This document shows positions 55,177-64,000 of a stretch of 64,000 bases of DNA, one piece after another. The notes beneath the pieces are model-generated. The model searched no databases. It had not been told where the DNA came from and saw only the letters and a list, made by a program, of their open reading frames with translations. Source of the DNA: Pseudomonadota bacterium (GTDB lineage: Bacteria; Pseudomonadota; Gammaproteobacteria; Burkholderiales; Rhodocyclaceae); contig JAFEFC010000031.1 of NCBI GenBank assembly GCA_018240785.1, forward strand, positions 186,001 through 250,000. The letters run 5' to 3'. Numbering within the stretch: the first letter of the stretch is position 1; each line of letters starts with the position of its first letter. The translations under genes and the position numbers were made by a program.

Positions 55177-55366
55177 CGCCCTGCTCGATGCGCGCATCGA
55201 AGCGGGCCTGACGCAGGCTCAGGTAGCCGAGCGCATGGGCACCAAGGCACCCGCCGTGGCGCGGCTCGAAAACTCACTGGTCACCGGCAAGCATTCACCC
55301 TCGATCGCCACCCTGCAAAAGTACGCCGCAGCGGTTGGCAAGCGGATCGAGGTGCGGTTCGTCTGA
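55163..55366 (+). CDS. XRE-type helix-turn-helix regulator
   Basis: 67 residues, almost entirely one HTH: ARIEAGLTQAQVAERMGTKAPAVARLEN, then SPSIATLQKYAAAVGKRIEV, as in HigA/XRE antitoxins. It overlaps the DUF2283 stop by 14 bases and probably binds the 16-bp palindrome at 54698. A GC hairpin follows. Confidence 0.88.
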   Translation: MPMLDALLDARIEAGLTQAQVAERMGTKAPAVARLENSLVTGKHSPSIATLQKYAAAVGKRIEVRFV

Positions 55367-55396
55367 TGCGCGCCGCCCAGTTCAAAGAACAGCGGA

Positions 55397-55414
55397 CCAC
55401 GGTTTCGACCGTGG
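55397..55414 (+). terminator. UUCG-loop hairpin after the XRE gene
   Basis: A perfect 7-bp stem CCACGGT/ACCGTGG with a TTCG tetraloop starts 30 bases after the XRE stop. The T-run is missing, so termination is likely but not certain. Confidence 0.5.
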
Positions 55415-55608
55415 CCCAAAGAATGTGGTCTCAGCGAGGGCGACAACGCTGACCGACCGCTGCTGAGCATTGCTACGGACGTGGGGCGCGCTGTTCACAG
55501 GTGCGGGAAATCAGACGCCGAAGGCGCGCACCACCTCATTTCAATCCTCCCTGCCGGCCAACTGCCGGCAAGCAAACCCATCGCTTTCCTGTTCAGCCGC
55601 TTTCCTGT

Positions 55609-57804
55609 TCAGCCGCCTCCACCCTGCATCTGCAACATCGCCCTCAACCGCTCGATCTCCGCATCTTTCGCCTTCAGCTCATCCTCAAGGCCCGCCTGCT
55701 TCGTCGCGCCCGCCTCCCACGCCGCCACCGGCGCCAGGATGGCCTGTTGCACGTTGTCGAGCAGGTCGGCCTGGTCGCGGTATTGGTAGACCGGGAGCAT
55801 GGTGCGGTAGCTGGTCCAGTGCTCGAACATCGCGTAGCCGGGGTCGCCGCGCAGCAGGATGGGCTGCACCGGCACCGAGGGCAGGCGCGGGACGATTTCG
55901 GAGAGTTCCTGGGGGATGCTCCTGGCGTCGGTGACGTCGGCGACGACGAAGCGCGACATGCCGGCGAGCAGCGCGACGGTTTCGGTCAGGTCGCGGCTGG
56001 TGGGCTTGTCCCAGTCGAAGACGATGGGCACGAGATCGAACTCGCGCAGCCTGACCTTGAGCGCGTCGAGCAGCGCTTTGCGCTCGGCGTAGAAGCGGCC
56101 GAGGATCAGCACGGCCTTGCGCCCGATGGTGTCGATGATTCCGCGGATCTTCTCGTTGTGCACCATCAGGTACACAAACTGCGCCAGTTCCAGATTGTCC
56201 ACCGTGAGCCCGGCGCGGCCATCGGGCGTGATGTGCAGACTGGTCTGGTCGCGCACCTTCGACAAGTCCAGCCCCCACGCCGCCACGCCGTAGACGCTGG
56301 CGCCGGCGAGCCGGGCGCCGTCGACGATGGTCTCGACCATCTGCGCATAGGTGAGCATCGCATCGCTGAGGTCGGCGTCGGTCAGGTTCGCCCCCCGCAG
56401 GTTGGCGCCCGACAGGCAGGCCTGGGTGAGGTCGGCCCCGGACAGGTCGGCGCGACTGAGGTCGGCCTCGCGCAGCATGACGCGGCTGAGCCGGGCTCCC
56501 GCGAGCTTCGCGCCGCAAAGGTCGGTGTGCTCGAGATTCGCGCCGATGAAGGACGCGCCCGCGACGCTTGCCCAGCGCAGGTCGGCGCGGGTCAGGGTCG
56601 CCAGGGCAAAGTTCGCGCCGTCCAGCCGGGCGGCCATGAGCCTGGCGTCGACCAGCGTGGCCGCGGTGAGGTCGGCACCCGCAAGCCGGGCCTCGTACGA
56701 GTCGATGCGGCTCAGGTGGGCACGCGCCAGGTTCGCGCCGGTGAGGTCTTCGCGCAGCAGGCGATAGCCGATGAGGTTGGCGCCGCGCAGATCGGGCGTC
56801 AGCGCCGGGCAGCGGATGCGCCAGTCGTTCCACTCGTCGCCATCTTCGTAGAAGTAGGCAAGATGCAGCGCGTTGCCTTCGAAGAAGTCGGCTTCCTCGA
56901 GATGGGCGTCGTCCAGGTCTGCGCCGTAGAGCTGCGCACCCGTCAGGTTGGCTTCTGCAAGGCTCGCGCCGTTGAGCCTGGCGCGGCGCAGGTCCGCGCC
57001 GGTGAGGTCGGCGCGCACGAGGTCCACGCACACGGCGGAGACGTCGCTGAGGTCGGCCCAGCACAGCCAGGCTTCGCACAGGTCGGCTCCGCCCAGATCG
57101 GCCGCGCGCAGGTTGGCGCCGGTGAGGCGGGCGCCGCGGAGCGATGCGCCCGACAGGTTGGCGCCCGCGAGCGCAGCGCCGGTGAGGTCGACTCCGTCGA
57201 GCCGCGGCGCGATGCCCGGGTTCTCGCTGCGCCACGCGTTCCAGTCGTCGACTCCCGCCAGCAATCGCGCCAGATGGGTGTCGTCGAACCGTCGCGAGTC
57301 GAAAGGGTCGTCGGCGTTGACGCCCGCGTCCACCTTGTCCCGCGCCAGTGCCTGCAGCGTGCGCTGGAGCTTGGCGAGCTGCGCATCCAGCGGCAGATCC
57401 GGCAGGAAAGGGGCGTTATCGCGCGCGAAGCGCCGCCAGGAGTCGGCACCGCGCAGCACGGCGGCGAGCTGGGTGGCATCGCCCATTTCCTCTTCGTGCC
57501 TGACGAAGGCCGCGCCGTCAAACCGGCAGCGCGTCATCTGTGCGCCCCCGAGCCGCGCCTGCGCAAGGCGCGCGCCGCGCAGATCGGCGCCGTCGAGCCA
57601 GGCTTCCCTCAGGTAGGCACCTTCGAGGTCGCAGCCTTGCAGATTTGCGCCGCGCAGATCGGCGGCGAAAAGTTCGATGCCCGCGAGCGAGCGCCCGGAC
57701 AGGTCGGCACCTTCGAGGTCGGGCAGGTCGGCGGCCTGCCGCCGTGCCGCATTCCACGCCTCGACGCCTTGGTCGAGCACTGCCAGGTGGGCCGGGTTCG
57801 CCAT
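55609..57804 (-). CDS. Pentapeptide-repeat protein with C-terminal TIR/nucleotide-binding-like domain
   Basis: 731 residues. From about 25 to 480 there are many A(D/N)Lxx pentapeptides (GADLRGARLAQARLGGAQM, ANLSGASLRGARLTGANLR), interrupted twice by short helical inserts with DSWRRFARDNAPFL and DDWNAWRSENPGI. The C-terminal region (about 560-680) has KAVLILGRFYAERK, IVFDWDKPTSRDLTETVALLA and SRFVVADVTDARS, a TIR-like or deoxyribosyltransferase-like Rossmann pattern. It ends in a short coiled coil (EDELKAKDAEIERLRAML). The start at 57804 is preferred. Family members are annotated only as pentapeptide-repeat proteins. A sensing/effector role is inference. Confidence 0.8.
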   Translation of the reverse strand: MANPAHLAVLDQGVEAWNAARRQAADLPDLEGADLSGRSLAGIELFAADLRGANLQGCDLEGAYLREAWLDGADLRGARLAQARLGGAQMTRCRFDGAAFVRHEEEMGDATQLAAVLRGADSWRRFARDNAPFLPDLPLDAQLAKLQRTLQALARDKVDAGVNADDPFDSRRFDDTHLARLLAGVDDWNAWRSENPGIAPRLDGVDLTGAALAGANLSGASLRGARLTGANLRAADLGGADLCEAWLCWADLSDVSAVCVDLVRADLTGADLRRARLNGASLAEANLTGAQLYGADLDDAHLEEADFFEGNALHLAYFYEDGDEWNDWRIRCPALTPDLRGANLIGYRLLREDLTGANLARAHLSRIDSYEARLAGADLTAATLVDARLMAARLDGANFALATLTRADLRWASVAGASFIGANLEHTDLCGAKLAGARLSRVMLREADLSRADLSGADLTQACLSGANLRGANLTDADLSDAMLTYAQMVETIVDGARLAGASVYGVAAWGLDLSKVRDQTSLHITPDGRAGLTVDNLELAQFVYLMVHNEKIRGIIDTIGRKAVLILGRFYAERKALLDALKVRLREFDLVPIVFDWDKPTSRDLTETVALLAGMSRFVVADVTDARSIPQELSEIVPRLPSVPVQPILLRGDPGYAMFEHWTSYRTMLPVYQYRDQADLLDNVQQAILAPVAAWEAGATKQAGLEDELKAKDAEIERLRAMLQMQGGGG

Positions 57805-57883
57805 GGGTGCGGGGTCCTGTGGGGATAGGGTCAGCATAGGAAGCGGAACGCGCCTTGCGCAAGACGCGGGTGGCGCAGGTGCA

Positions 57884-60800
57884 TCAGGCCCGCACCCGCA
57901 CCCTGCTCCCCCTCACCCCCTGCACCACCTCGATCGCCACGTCGATCTGCTGCTTCATCTCCTCGACGTGTGAGATCACGCCGACCATGCGGCCGCGCTG
58001 TTGCAGGTCGATCAGCGCCTTCATCGCCATGTCGAGCGATTCGGGGTCGAGGCTGCCGAAACCTTCGTCGATGAACAGGGTGTCGAGCTGGATGCCGCCG
58101 GCGTAGGCCTGGACGACGTCGGACAGACCCAGCGCGAGCGACAGCGAGGCCATGAAGCCTTCGCCACCCGACAGCGTACTGGCCGGGCGGGCGCGGCCGG
58201 TGTAGTCGTCGAACACTTCGAGATCCAGCCCGGCGGCGCGGCGCGCGTCGGCGACGTCCTCGCGCCGCTGCAGCAGGTAGCGGCCGCGGCTCATCGCCTT
58301 CAGGCGCAGCGAGGCGGCGCGCAGCACGTCGTCGAGCAGCGCGGCGAGCACGTAGCGCTGGAAGGTGAGCTTGCGGCCGTTGTCGCCGTTGGCGATGTCG
58401 GCGAGGTGGCCGACGACGCGGTATTCGGCCTCGATGGCGCCGGATTCACGCGCGATGTCGTCGAGCGCGGCAAGCAGCTTCGCCAGCCGGGCCTGTTCGC
58501 CGTGGCTGTGCTGGATGCGCCCGACAACCGCCTCGACTGCGCTGCGGCAGGCGGCGGCGCGGGACTCGAGCGCGGCCAGATCGGGCGCGACGAGGCCGGC
58601 GATGGCGCGGGTGGCGCGCTCGGCGCGTTCGCGGGCGGCGGCGAGCTGTTCGTCGGCGCTGCGGATGCTGCGCGCGAGGCGCTCGACGTCCGGCGCGGGC
58701 AGCACGGCGGCGCGCCAGGCGGCCTCGGCGCGTTGCAGCGCGTCGGCTTCGAGCGGCGCGGCAGGACGTGCGTCGGAATCGGCGGCCGGATCGCCGAAGC
58801 CGGCGGTGAGCAGCGCCCGCGCGAACAGCTCGCCAGCCTCCGCCACGCGGCCTGCGGCGGCCTGCGCCGCCTCGGCCAGGGTTTCGCGCTGCGCGCCGAG
58901 CGCGGTGGCGCGGGCGGCGGCGGCCTGCTGCGCGGCCTGGGCGGACTGCAGCGCGGCCTCCAGTTGTGCGCGCTTCGCTGCAGCGGCGGTGATGGCCGCG
59001 TCGAGCGCGGCGCGCGCACGCAGGTTCTCCGGCACGGCGGCGCGGCGTTCCTCCGCCAGGCCCAGCGCGGCCTGCGCGGCGGACGCGGCGGCGGCAGACG
59101 CTTCACGTGCCTGCTCGAAGGCGGCACCGGCCGCGGCGATGTCGGCATCGAGCGCCTGCAGCGCGTCACGCAGCGGGCCGATGTCGGCCGCGGCGGCGCG
59201 CGCCGCCTGCAGCGCGGCACGCAACTCCGCCAGCGACGCAGGCGCGCCCTCCTCTGCGCCGACGCCCTCCACGCTGCCCTCTTCCACCTGCAGGGCCGCC
59301 TCGCGCGTGGACACTTCGGCCTGCGCCGCGGCGCGCGCCTGTGCGGCGGCATCGAGCTTGCGGCGCGCAGCTTCGGCGGCAGTCTCGGCCTCGCGCACCG
59401 ACGTGCTCGCCGCCTGCAGCCCCTGCTCGGTGGGCAGTTCGCCGTCGAAGCGGGCGGGTGCGGGGTGCTCGGCGCTGCCGCACACCGGGCAGGCGCCGCC
59501 GTCGTGCAGGTGGCGGGCGAGGATGGCGGCCTGGGCCTGGCGCCAGCGCGCATCGAGCGCGTCGAATTGCGTGCGGCGCTGCTGCAGCGCCTGCTGCGCG
59601 CCGTCGAAGGCCTGCCGCTGCCGGGCTTCGGCCGCCTGTTGCGACGCCAGTTGACGGGTGCTGGCGGCAAGGCCGGCGGCGGCCTGCTCGCGGCGCTCGG
59701 CGCGCTGCACGCGCAGGGCCAGCGCGTCGGCCTGCGCGGCCTGCGGCTGCAGCGCGTCGATGCGGGCGGCGAGCGTGCTGCGGCGCGCCGCCAGTTCGTC
59801 GCGCCGCGCGGCGGCAGCCGTGAGCTTGCGCCCGGCTTCGGCACGCGCAGCTTCATGTGTACGCAGTGCGTCTTCGGCCTGGCTCAGGCGCGAAACGGCA
59901 TCGGCCAGCGCTTCGAGCCGCATCAGCTCGCGCTGCGCGGCGTCGCGCGCGGGCGCGCGGGCAGTCTGCGCCTGCAGGCTGGCGTCGGCCTGCTGCAGCG
60001 CCTCGCCGGCGCGGGCGAGGTCGGCGACGACCTGCGCGTCGCGCTGGCGCGCCTCGGTGGCAGTGCGCCGGGCGGCGGCGAGCGCGGTCCCGGCGGGCTG
60101 CACCTGCTGCGCGCGTTGTGCCAGGTGCAGCCGTGCGCGTTGCGCCTCGACTTCGCCGGCGCGGGCGGTCAGCGCCTGCAGTGCCGCCTTGGCGGCCTCG
60201 GCTTCGGCGAACAGCGCGGCGCTGGCCTGGCCCTGCTGCAGCGCGGCGCGTGCAGCGGCGTCCTCTTCGCGGGCGCGCTGCTCCTCTTCCGCCAGCGTGG
60301 CGAGCGCCGCGGCCAGTTCGGCCTGCTGCGTGACCAGCGCTTCCGGCGTGGCGGCGCCGGCCTGCTGCAGCAGGGTTTCGCGCCGCAGCCGCGCCTGCTC
60401 GCCGCGCTCGCGCAGCGCATTGGCCTCGGTCTTCAGCGCGTCCTGCAGGCGCTTGTAGGTGGCGGTGCCGAACAGGGTTTCGAGGATCTTCTCGCGCTCG
60501 CCCGAGCCGGCGGCGAGCAGCTTGCGGAACTGGCCCTGCGGCAGCAGCACGACCTGGCGGAACTGGTCGGCCTTGAAGCCGAGCAGCGCCTCGACCTGGG
60601 CCGTCACTTCGGTGGTCTTCTGCGCGAGCGGCGTCCAGGTATCGCCATCGAAGCGGGACAGCTCGGCCTTCGCCAGCACCTTGGCGAGGCCGGAGCCGCG
60701 CAGCGCGGCACGTTCCTGCTCCGGCACGCGCTTCACCCGGTAGCGGCGCTCGCCGAGCGCGAACTCGAACTCGATCTCGGTCTGCAGCGCGTCGTCGGCG

Positions 60801-61009
60801 TGGTGGCTGCGCATCTCGCGCGCGCTGCGCTCGCCGCCCGAGGTGTCGCCGTACAGCGCGTAGGTGATGCCGTCGAGGATGGAGGTCTTGCCGGCGCCGG
60901 TGGGGCCGGAGATCAGGAACAGCGCGCCGGCGGGCAGGCGGGTGAAATCCACTTCCTCGCGCCCGGCGAAGGGGCCGAAGGCCTGCAGCGTGAGCTTGAG
61001 CGGCTTCAT
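57884..61009 (-). CDS. sbcC: Exonuclease SbcC
   Basis: 1041 residues. Walker A is ISGPTGAGKTSILDG at about 32-46 and the Q-loop RQVVLLPQGQFRKLL lies near 150. Two long coiled coils are separated by the zinc hook CPVC at about 507. The C-terminal signature is STLSGGEGFMASLSLALGL, with Walker B DTLFIDEGFGSLD. SbcC with SbcD forms the SMC-like nuclease that cuts hairpins and blocked DNA ends. Its ATG overlaps the sbcD stop by 4 bases. Confidence 0.97.
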   Translation of the reverse strand: MKPLKLTLQAFGPFAGREEVDFTRLPAGALFLISGPTGAGKTSILDGITYALYGDTSGGERSAREMRSHHADDALQTEIEFEFALGERRYRVKRVPEQERAALRGSGLAKVLAKAELSRFDGDTWTPLAQKTTEVTAQVEALLGFKADQFRQVVLLPQGQFRKLLAAGSGEREKILETLFGTATYKRLQDALKTEANALRERGEQARLRRETLLQQAGAATPEALVTQQAELAAALATLAEEEQRAREEDAAARAALQQGQASAALFAEAEAAKAALQALTARAGEVEAQRARLHLAQRAQQVQPAGTALAAARRTATEARQRDAQVVADLARAGEALQQADASLQAQTARAPARDAAQRELMRLEALADAVSRLSQAEDALRTHEAARAEAGRKLTAAAARRDELAARRSTLAARIDALQPQAAQADALALRVQRAERREQAAAGLAASTRQLASQQAAEARQRQAFDGAQQALQQRRTQFDALDARWRQAQAAILARHLHDGGACPVCGSAEHPAPARFDGELPTEQGLQAASTSVREAETAAEAARRKLDAAAQARAAAQAEVSTREAALQVEEGSVEGVGAEEGAPASLAELRAALQAARAAAADIGPLRDALQALDADIAAAGAAFEQAREASAAAASAAQAALGLAEERRAAVPENLRARAALDAAITAAAAKRAQLEAALQSAQAAQQAAAARATALGAQRETLAEAAQAAAGRVAEAGELFARALLTAGFGDPAADSDARPAAPLEADALQRAEAAWRAAVLPAPDVERLARSIRSADEQLAAARERAERATRAIAGLVAPDLAALESRAAACRSAVEAVVGRIQHSHGEQARLAKLLAALDDIARESGAIEAEYRVVGHLADIANGDNGRKLTFQRYVLAALLDDVLRAASLRLKAMSRGRYLLQRREDVADARRAAGLDLEVFDDYTGRARPASTLSGGEGFMASLSLALGLSDVVQAYAGGIQLDTLFIDEGFGSLDPESLDMAMKALIDLQQRGRMVGVISHVEEMKQQIDVAIEVVQGVRGSRVRVRA

Positions 61010-62151
61010 GCGTGGCGTTCCTCGTGTTCCAGGCGGCCGATGATGCGTTCCAGCGCGGCGGCGGCCTCCGCTTCGAGGGCGAGGCCGGTGGTTTCCTCGT
61101 GAAAGCTGGTGAAAAGGTCCTGCATGCGGATGCGGCGGTGGTCGGCGGCGGCGCGGCCCGGGCCGTCGCCCACCATGTCGGGGCGCTCGATGGCGAGCGC
61201 GTTGGGATAGGCGGTGCGCAGCTTGCCCATGGCGTCGAGCAGCGCGCCACGATCGGTGAGACGCGCCAGCAGGTAGTCGTCGCGTGCCGGGTCGGCGGCC
61301 GCGGTGGCGATCAGCGCATCGAGTTCGCCTTCGACGATGCGCAGCTCGCGCCGCGGCACGAGCGGAATGCGCTGCACCGTGCAGCGGCCCTGCGCATCCA
61401 TGTCGACGAGGTTCACCGACTTCACATGATCGGCCTCCGCAAACGAATACTTCAGCAGCGAGCCGGAATACTGGATGCGCTCGTTGCCGGCCTGCTGCGG
61501 CCGGTGCAGGTGGCCGAGGGCGACATAGTCGAAGCCGTCGAACAGCCCGGCGCCGACCGCGCCGCTGCCGCCCACCGACAGCGGCCGCTCCGATTCGCTC
61601 TCGCTGCCGCCCAGCACGAAGGCGTGCGCCACCACCACCGAGCGCATGCCGGCCGGCTGCCTGGCGCGTGCCGCCTGCAGTTGCGCGGCGAGCGCCGCGT
61701 GATGGTCGGCGATCGCCTCGTCGCCAAAGGCGCCGCGCACCACCGCAGGCTCGCCGTAGGGCAGCGCGTGCACCGCGACTTGGCCGTGCGCGTCGCGCAG
61801 GAGCAGCGGTGGCGCCTCGGCATCGACCGGCCCGCGCACGGTGAGCCCGGCGCGCGTCAGCAGCTCCGAGCCGAAACCGAGGCGGTCCGGGCCGTCGTGG
61901 TTGCCGGCGATCATCACCACCGGAATCTTCAGCTCCAGCACCAGCTCGGTCAGCACCAGGTCGAGCAGGCGCACCGCCTCGGCCGGCGGCACCGAGCGGT
62001 CGTAGATGTCGCCGGCGATCAGGATGGCGTCGGGCCGCGTGTCGGCGGCCAGCCGGATGAAGCCCTGCAGCACGTGGGCCTGGTCTTCGAGCAGGGAAAC
62101 GCCGTGGTAGACACGGCCGAGGTGCCAGTCGGCGGTGTGGAGGAAGCGCAT
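61006..62151 (-). CDS. sbcD: Exonuclease SbcD
   Basis: 381 residues from ATG 62151 (MRFLHTADWHLGR). The phosphoesterase motifs are all present: DWHLG, AGDIYDRS, AGNHDGP, VVAHAF and GHLHRPQ. The C-terminal capping region follows. It is the nuclease subunit, Mn2+-dependent, and is coupled to sbcC by an ATGA overlap. The frame extends upstream to 62313, but those residues are not SbcD-like. Confidence 0.97.
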   Translation of the reverse strand: MRFLHTADWHLGRVYHGVSLLEDQAHVLQGFIRLAADTRPDAILIAGDIYDRSVPPAEAVRLLDLVLTELVLELKIPVVMIAGNHDGPDRLGFGSELLTRAGLTVRGPVDAEAPPLLLRDAHGQVAVHALPYGEPAVVRGAFGDEAIADHHAALAAQLQAARARQPAGMRSVVVAHAFVLGGSESESERPLSVGGSGAVGAGLFDGFDYVALGHLHRPQQAGNERIQYSGSLLKYSFAEADHVKSVNLVDMDAQGRCTVQRIPLVPRRELRIVEGELDALIATAAADPARDDYLLARLTDRGALLDAMGKLRTAYPNALAIERPDMVGDGPGRAAADHRRIRMQDLFTSFHEETTGLALEAEAAAALERIIGRLEHEERHA

Positions 62152-62330
62152 CGGGGAAGGAGTCTCGGAGCGGAGAGGGGCAACGGCGGGGGCGCGCTGC
62201 AGGACGAATCCTACAGCGACATCCGCGCCGTCGGACATGACGCCGCCAATCCCTCGTCTATATTGAAGTGGCGTAACGCGACAAGAGCACATGCCGCGCA
62301 ACGACATCCACAACCAGGAAGGAGCTCGAC

Positions 62331-62642
62331 ATGAAACACACTGCCGCCACCCTCGCCCTGTCCGGCCTGCTCGCCTTCACCGCCGTCGGCTGCGCCGTCA
62401 CCCGTGACCAATCGACCGTGGGCGAATACGTGGACGACGCCACCATCACCACGCGGGTGAAAGCCAAGTTCGCCGAGGACCCGACCGTCAGCGCGATGGC
62501 GATCAGCGTCGAGACGCTGCGTGGCACGGTGCAGCTCTCGGGCTTCGCCAAGAGCGCGACGGAGAAGAGCCACGCCGAGAAGATCGCGCGCAGCACCTCG
62601 GGCGTGAAGGGCGTGAAGAACGACATCGTGGTTCGCCCGTAA
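62331..62642 (+). CDS. BON-domain lipoprotein
   Basis: 103 residues. A signal peptide with lipobox AVGC (about 21) is followed by one BON domain: YVDDATITTRVKAKFAEDP, VETLRGTVQLSGFAKS, and GVKGVKNDIVV. BON domains bind phospholipid or envelope surfaces, as in OsmY. GGAG precedes the ATG. It is divergent from sbcD and has a strong terminator after it. Confidence 0.93.
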   Translation: MKHTAATLALSGLLAFTAVGCAVTRDQSTVGEYVDDATITTRVKAKFAEDPTVSAMAISVETLRGTVQLSGFAKSATEKSHAEKIARSTSGVKGVKNDIVVRP

Positions 62643-62662
62643 TCCGGCCTGCGTGCAGCGGC

Positions 62663-62692
62663 AAAGGGGGATGGTTCGCCATCCCCTTTTTT
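62663..62692 (+). terminator. Strong rho-independent terminator of the BON gene
   Basis: A perfect 8-bp stem GGGGATGG/CCATCCCC with a TTCG loop is followed by TTTTTT, 20 bases after the BON stop. Confidence 0.95.
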
Positions 62693-62725
62693 GCATGCAC
62701 GCGCGGCGCCTGGAGGATCCGCCCC

Positions 62726-64000
62726 ATGGCACTGGAACCTGCCCTTCCGCAGCGACCGCGGCCGGCGCGCGCGCTGCTCGCACTGGTCGCGGTGAGCCTG
62801 GCGTTTGGCCTGGCCTGGCTCGTCGCCACGCAGTGGCAATCGACCTCGAGCCGGTCGGCGCTCGAGCGCCTGCGCGCCGACGCCAGCCGGCTGCACCACC
62901 TCGACGCGCTGCTGCTGCAACTGCTCGATGCCGAAAGCAGCGTGCGCGGCTACCTGCTGAGCGGCAATCCGGTGTATCTCGGGCCGTATCAGGACGGCGG
63001 CCTGCGCGTGGCGGAAACGCTGGCCACGCTGCGCGCCGACGACTGGCGCGACGAGGCACAGCGCGCAAAGCTGGCCGAGCTGGCGCAGATGGTCGACAGG
63101 AAGCTGGCCGTGCTCGCGAGTGCCGTGCAAAAGGGCGTGAGTCCGGGCATGGACGCGCCGGAAGGCGGCCCCGGCAAGCAGACCATGGACGACATCCGCC
63201 GCGTCATCGGCGAACTGCGCAGCGACACGCTGGCCGAGATCGACCAGTCGCTGGTCGCCTCCTTCGCCCGCTTCGGCAACGCGCGCGAGCTCAACCTGGT
63301 GCTCGGCGCCGGCGCGCTGGCGCTGCTGCTGGCGCTGCTCGTCGCCGTGTACCGGCAGGGCCTGCTGCGCGAGCAACTGGCGGCGATACTGCGCTCGGAG
63401 AACGAGCGCCTGCAGGCCGAGGTGGAGCAGCGCACCACCGAACTGAGCAGCCTCGCCACCTACCTGACCAACGCGCGCGAGCAGGAACAGGCCCGTCTCG
63501 CGCGCGAGCTGCACGACGAACTGGGCGCGCTGATGACCGCCGCCAAGCTCGACGCCGGCTGGATCGCACGCAAGCTGCCGGCCGACGTGATGGCGACGCT
63601 GCGCGAACGCTTCGACCGCCTGCTCGACACGCTGAACCAGGGCATCGCGATCAAGCGCAAGGTGGTGAACGACCTGCGCCCACCACTGCTGGCCGACCTC
63701 GGCCTGGTCGAGGCGCTGCTCTCGCTGGCCGATTCCGCCGCGATCGGCGACCGCGAGGGCCGCATCGAGCTCGACCTGCCGGAGCAGGCGCCCGAGCTGC
63801 CGGCGGACACCGCGCTGGCGCTGTTCCGCATCGCCCAGGAAGCGCTCACCAACGTGCGCCGCCATGCGAAGGCGACGCACGCGACGCTGGCGATGCGGGT
63901 GGAGCCTGCTGCGATCGTGCTGCGCGTCGCCGACAACGGCATCGGCTTCGATCCGGCGCGGCTCGGCCGCGCACGGCACGGGCTGGCAGGCATCGCCCAC
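62726..64000 (+). CDS. CHASE3 sensor histidine kinase, NarX-type, cut by the window end
   Basis: 425 residues visible from ATG 62726, with GGAGGA upstream. The layout is TM1 (about 15-36), a CHASE3-like periplasmic helix bundle (LDALLLQLLDAESSVRGYLLSGN), TM2 (about 190-210), a coiled linker, and a HisKA_3 dimerisation domain with phospho-acceptor His263 in ARELHDELGALM. The HATPase N-box is ALFRIAQEALTNVRRHAKA and the G-box DNGIGFD; the frame is open at the edge with HGLAGIAH. Only a few C-terminal residues seem missing. A LuxR-type response regulator gene is expected beyond the window. Confidence 0.92.
   Translation, partial: MALEPALPQRPRPARALLALVAVSLAFGLAWLVATQWQSTSSRSALERLRADASRLHHLDALLLQLLDAESSVRGYLLSGNPVYLGPYQDGGLRVAETLATLRADDWRDEAQRAKLAELAQMVDRKLAVLASAVQKGVSPGMDAPEGGPGKQTMDDIRRVIGELRSDTLAEIDQSLVASFARFGNARELNLVLGAGALALLLALLVAVYRQGLLREQLAAILRSENERLQAEVEQRTTELSSLATYLTNAREQEQARLARELHDELGALMTAAKLDAGWIARKLPADVMATLRERFDRLLDTLNQGIAIKRKVVNDLRPPLLADLGLVEALLSLADSAAIGDREGRIELDLPEQAPELPADTALALFRIAQEALTNVRRHAKATHATLAMRVEPAAIVLRVADNGIGFDPARLGRARHGLAGIAH

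Noticed and set aside
58001-61102. 1033-codon open frame opposite sbcC
   Set aside because: It is a GC-driven shadow; the minus strand encodes a complete SbcC with all motifs, and the plus-strand product is low-complexity Gly/Ala/Arg.
62258-64000. 580-codon minus-strand frame under the histidine kinase
   Set aside because: The plus strand gives a coherent CHASE3/HisKA_3/HATPase protein. The opposite frame has no domain and spans the BON gene and its terminator.

Overview
The window is GC-rich with densely packed genes and small operons joined by ATGA or TGATG overlaps. A large 180-kDa-class NAD-glutamate dehydrogenase, an NsrR/Hmp nitric-oxide module, a DUF2868/DUF3482 pair, a hexapeptide-repeat/GNAT/MscS operon and three-part RND efflux genes together suggest a betaproteobacterium of the Rhodocyclales/Zoogloeaceae type (Thauera/Azoarcus-like). 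That assignment is inference from gene content. No rRNA, tRNA, CRISPR array or complete insertion sequence was seen. The long open frames opposite the real genes are GC-driven shadows and were left out.

Layout. 0-10 kb: a TonB-dependent receptor followed by the first codons of another gene, a MarC membrane protein, a UvrD-type helicase with a decayed NERD-like N-terminus, and NAD-GDH. 9.9-15.1 kb: the most interesting locus, a two-gene operon encoding a SIR2-like/TIR protein and a membrane-anchored nSTAND NTPase with 14 WD40 repeats. 15-22.5 kb: nsrR and hmp, DUF1614, a Na+/H+ antiporter and the DUF2868/DUF3482 pair. 22.8-32 kb: adenine deaminase, a small unknown protein, a CobW GTPase, a complete RND efflux operon and its divergent TetR regulator with twin operators. 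32-43 kb: a charged lipoprotein, a kinase/phosphotransferase fusion, a thioredoxin-like protein, a YdjM hydrolase, an Fe-S protein, a CsgG/DUF4810/DUF799 lipoprotein trio, AlkA, YeiH with its LysR regulator, and YbaK.

43-48.4 kb: an accessory-looking stretch with a cruciform-like structured element, a translationally coupled operon (six-residue-repeat protein, acetyltransferase-like protein, MscS channel), a zinc-ribbon membrane protein with a 15-bp minisatellite, an AraC remnant and an HD phosphohydrolase. 48.8-54 kb: a five-gene YbhGFSR-like ABC exporter operon behind a palindromic operator. 54-57.8 kb: an SRPBCC protein, a toxin-antitoxin-like DUF4258/DUF2283/XRE cassette with a perfect 16-bp palindrome at its start, and a pentapeptide-repeat protein with a C-terminal TIR/nucleotide-binding-like domain. 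57.9-64 kb: sbcDC, a BON lipoprotein with a strong terminator, and a CHASE3-type NarX-like histidine kinase cut by the window end.

The best candidate for an undescribed system is 9954-15095. The STAND protein looks like a sensor and switch (ATPase plus two beta-propellers). The partner looks like the effector: its TIR keeps the expected glutamate while its SIR2 domain has lost both catalytic positions. A role in NAD-depleting immunity or regulated cell death is inference. The sequence directly shows only the domains, motifs and operon structure.
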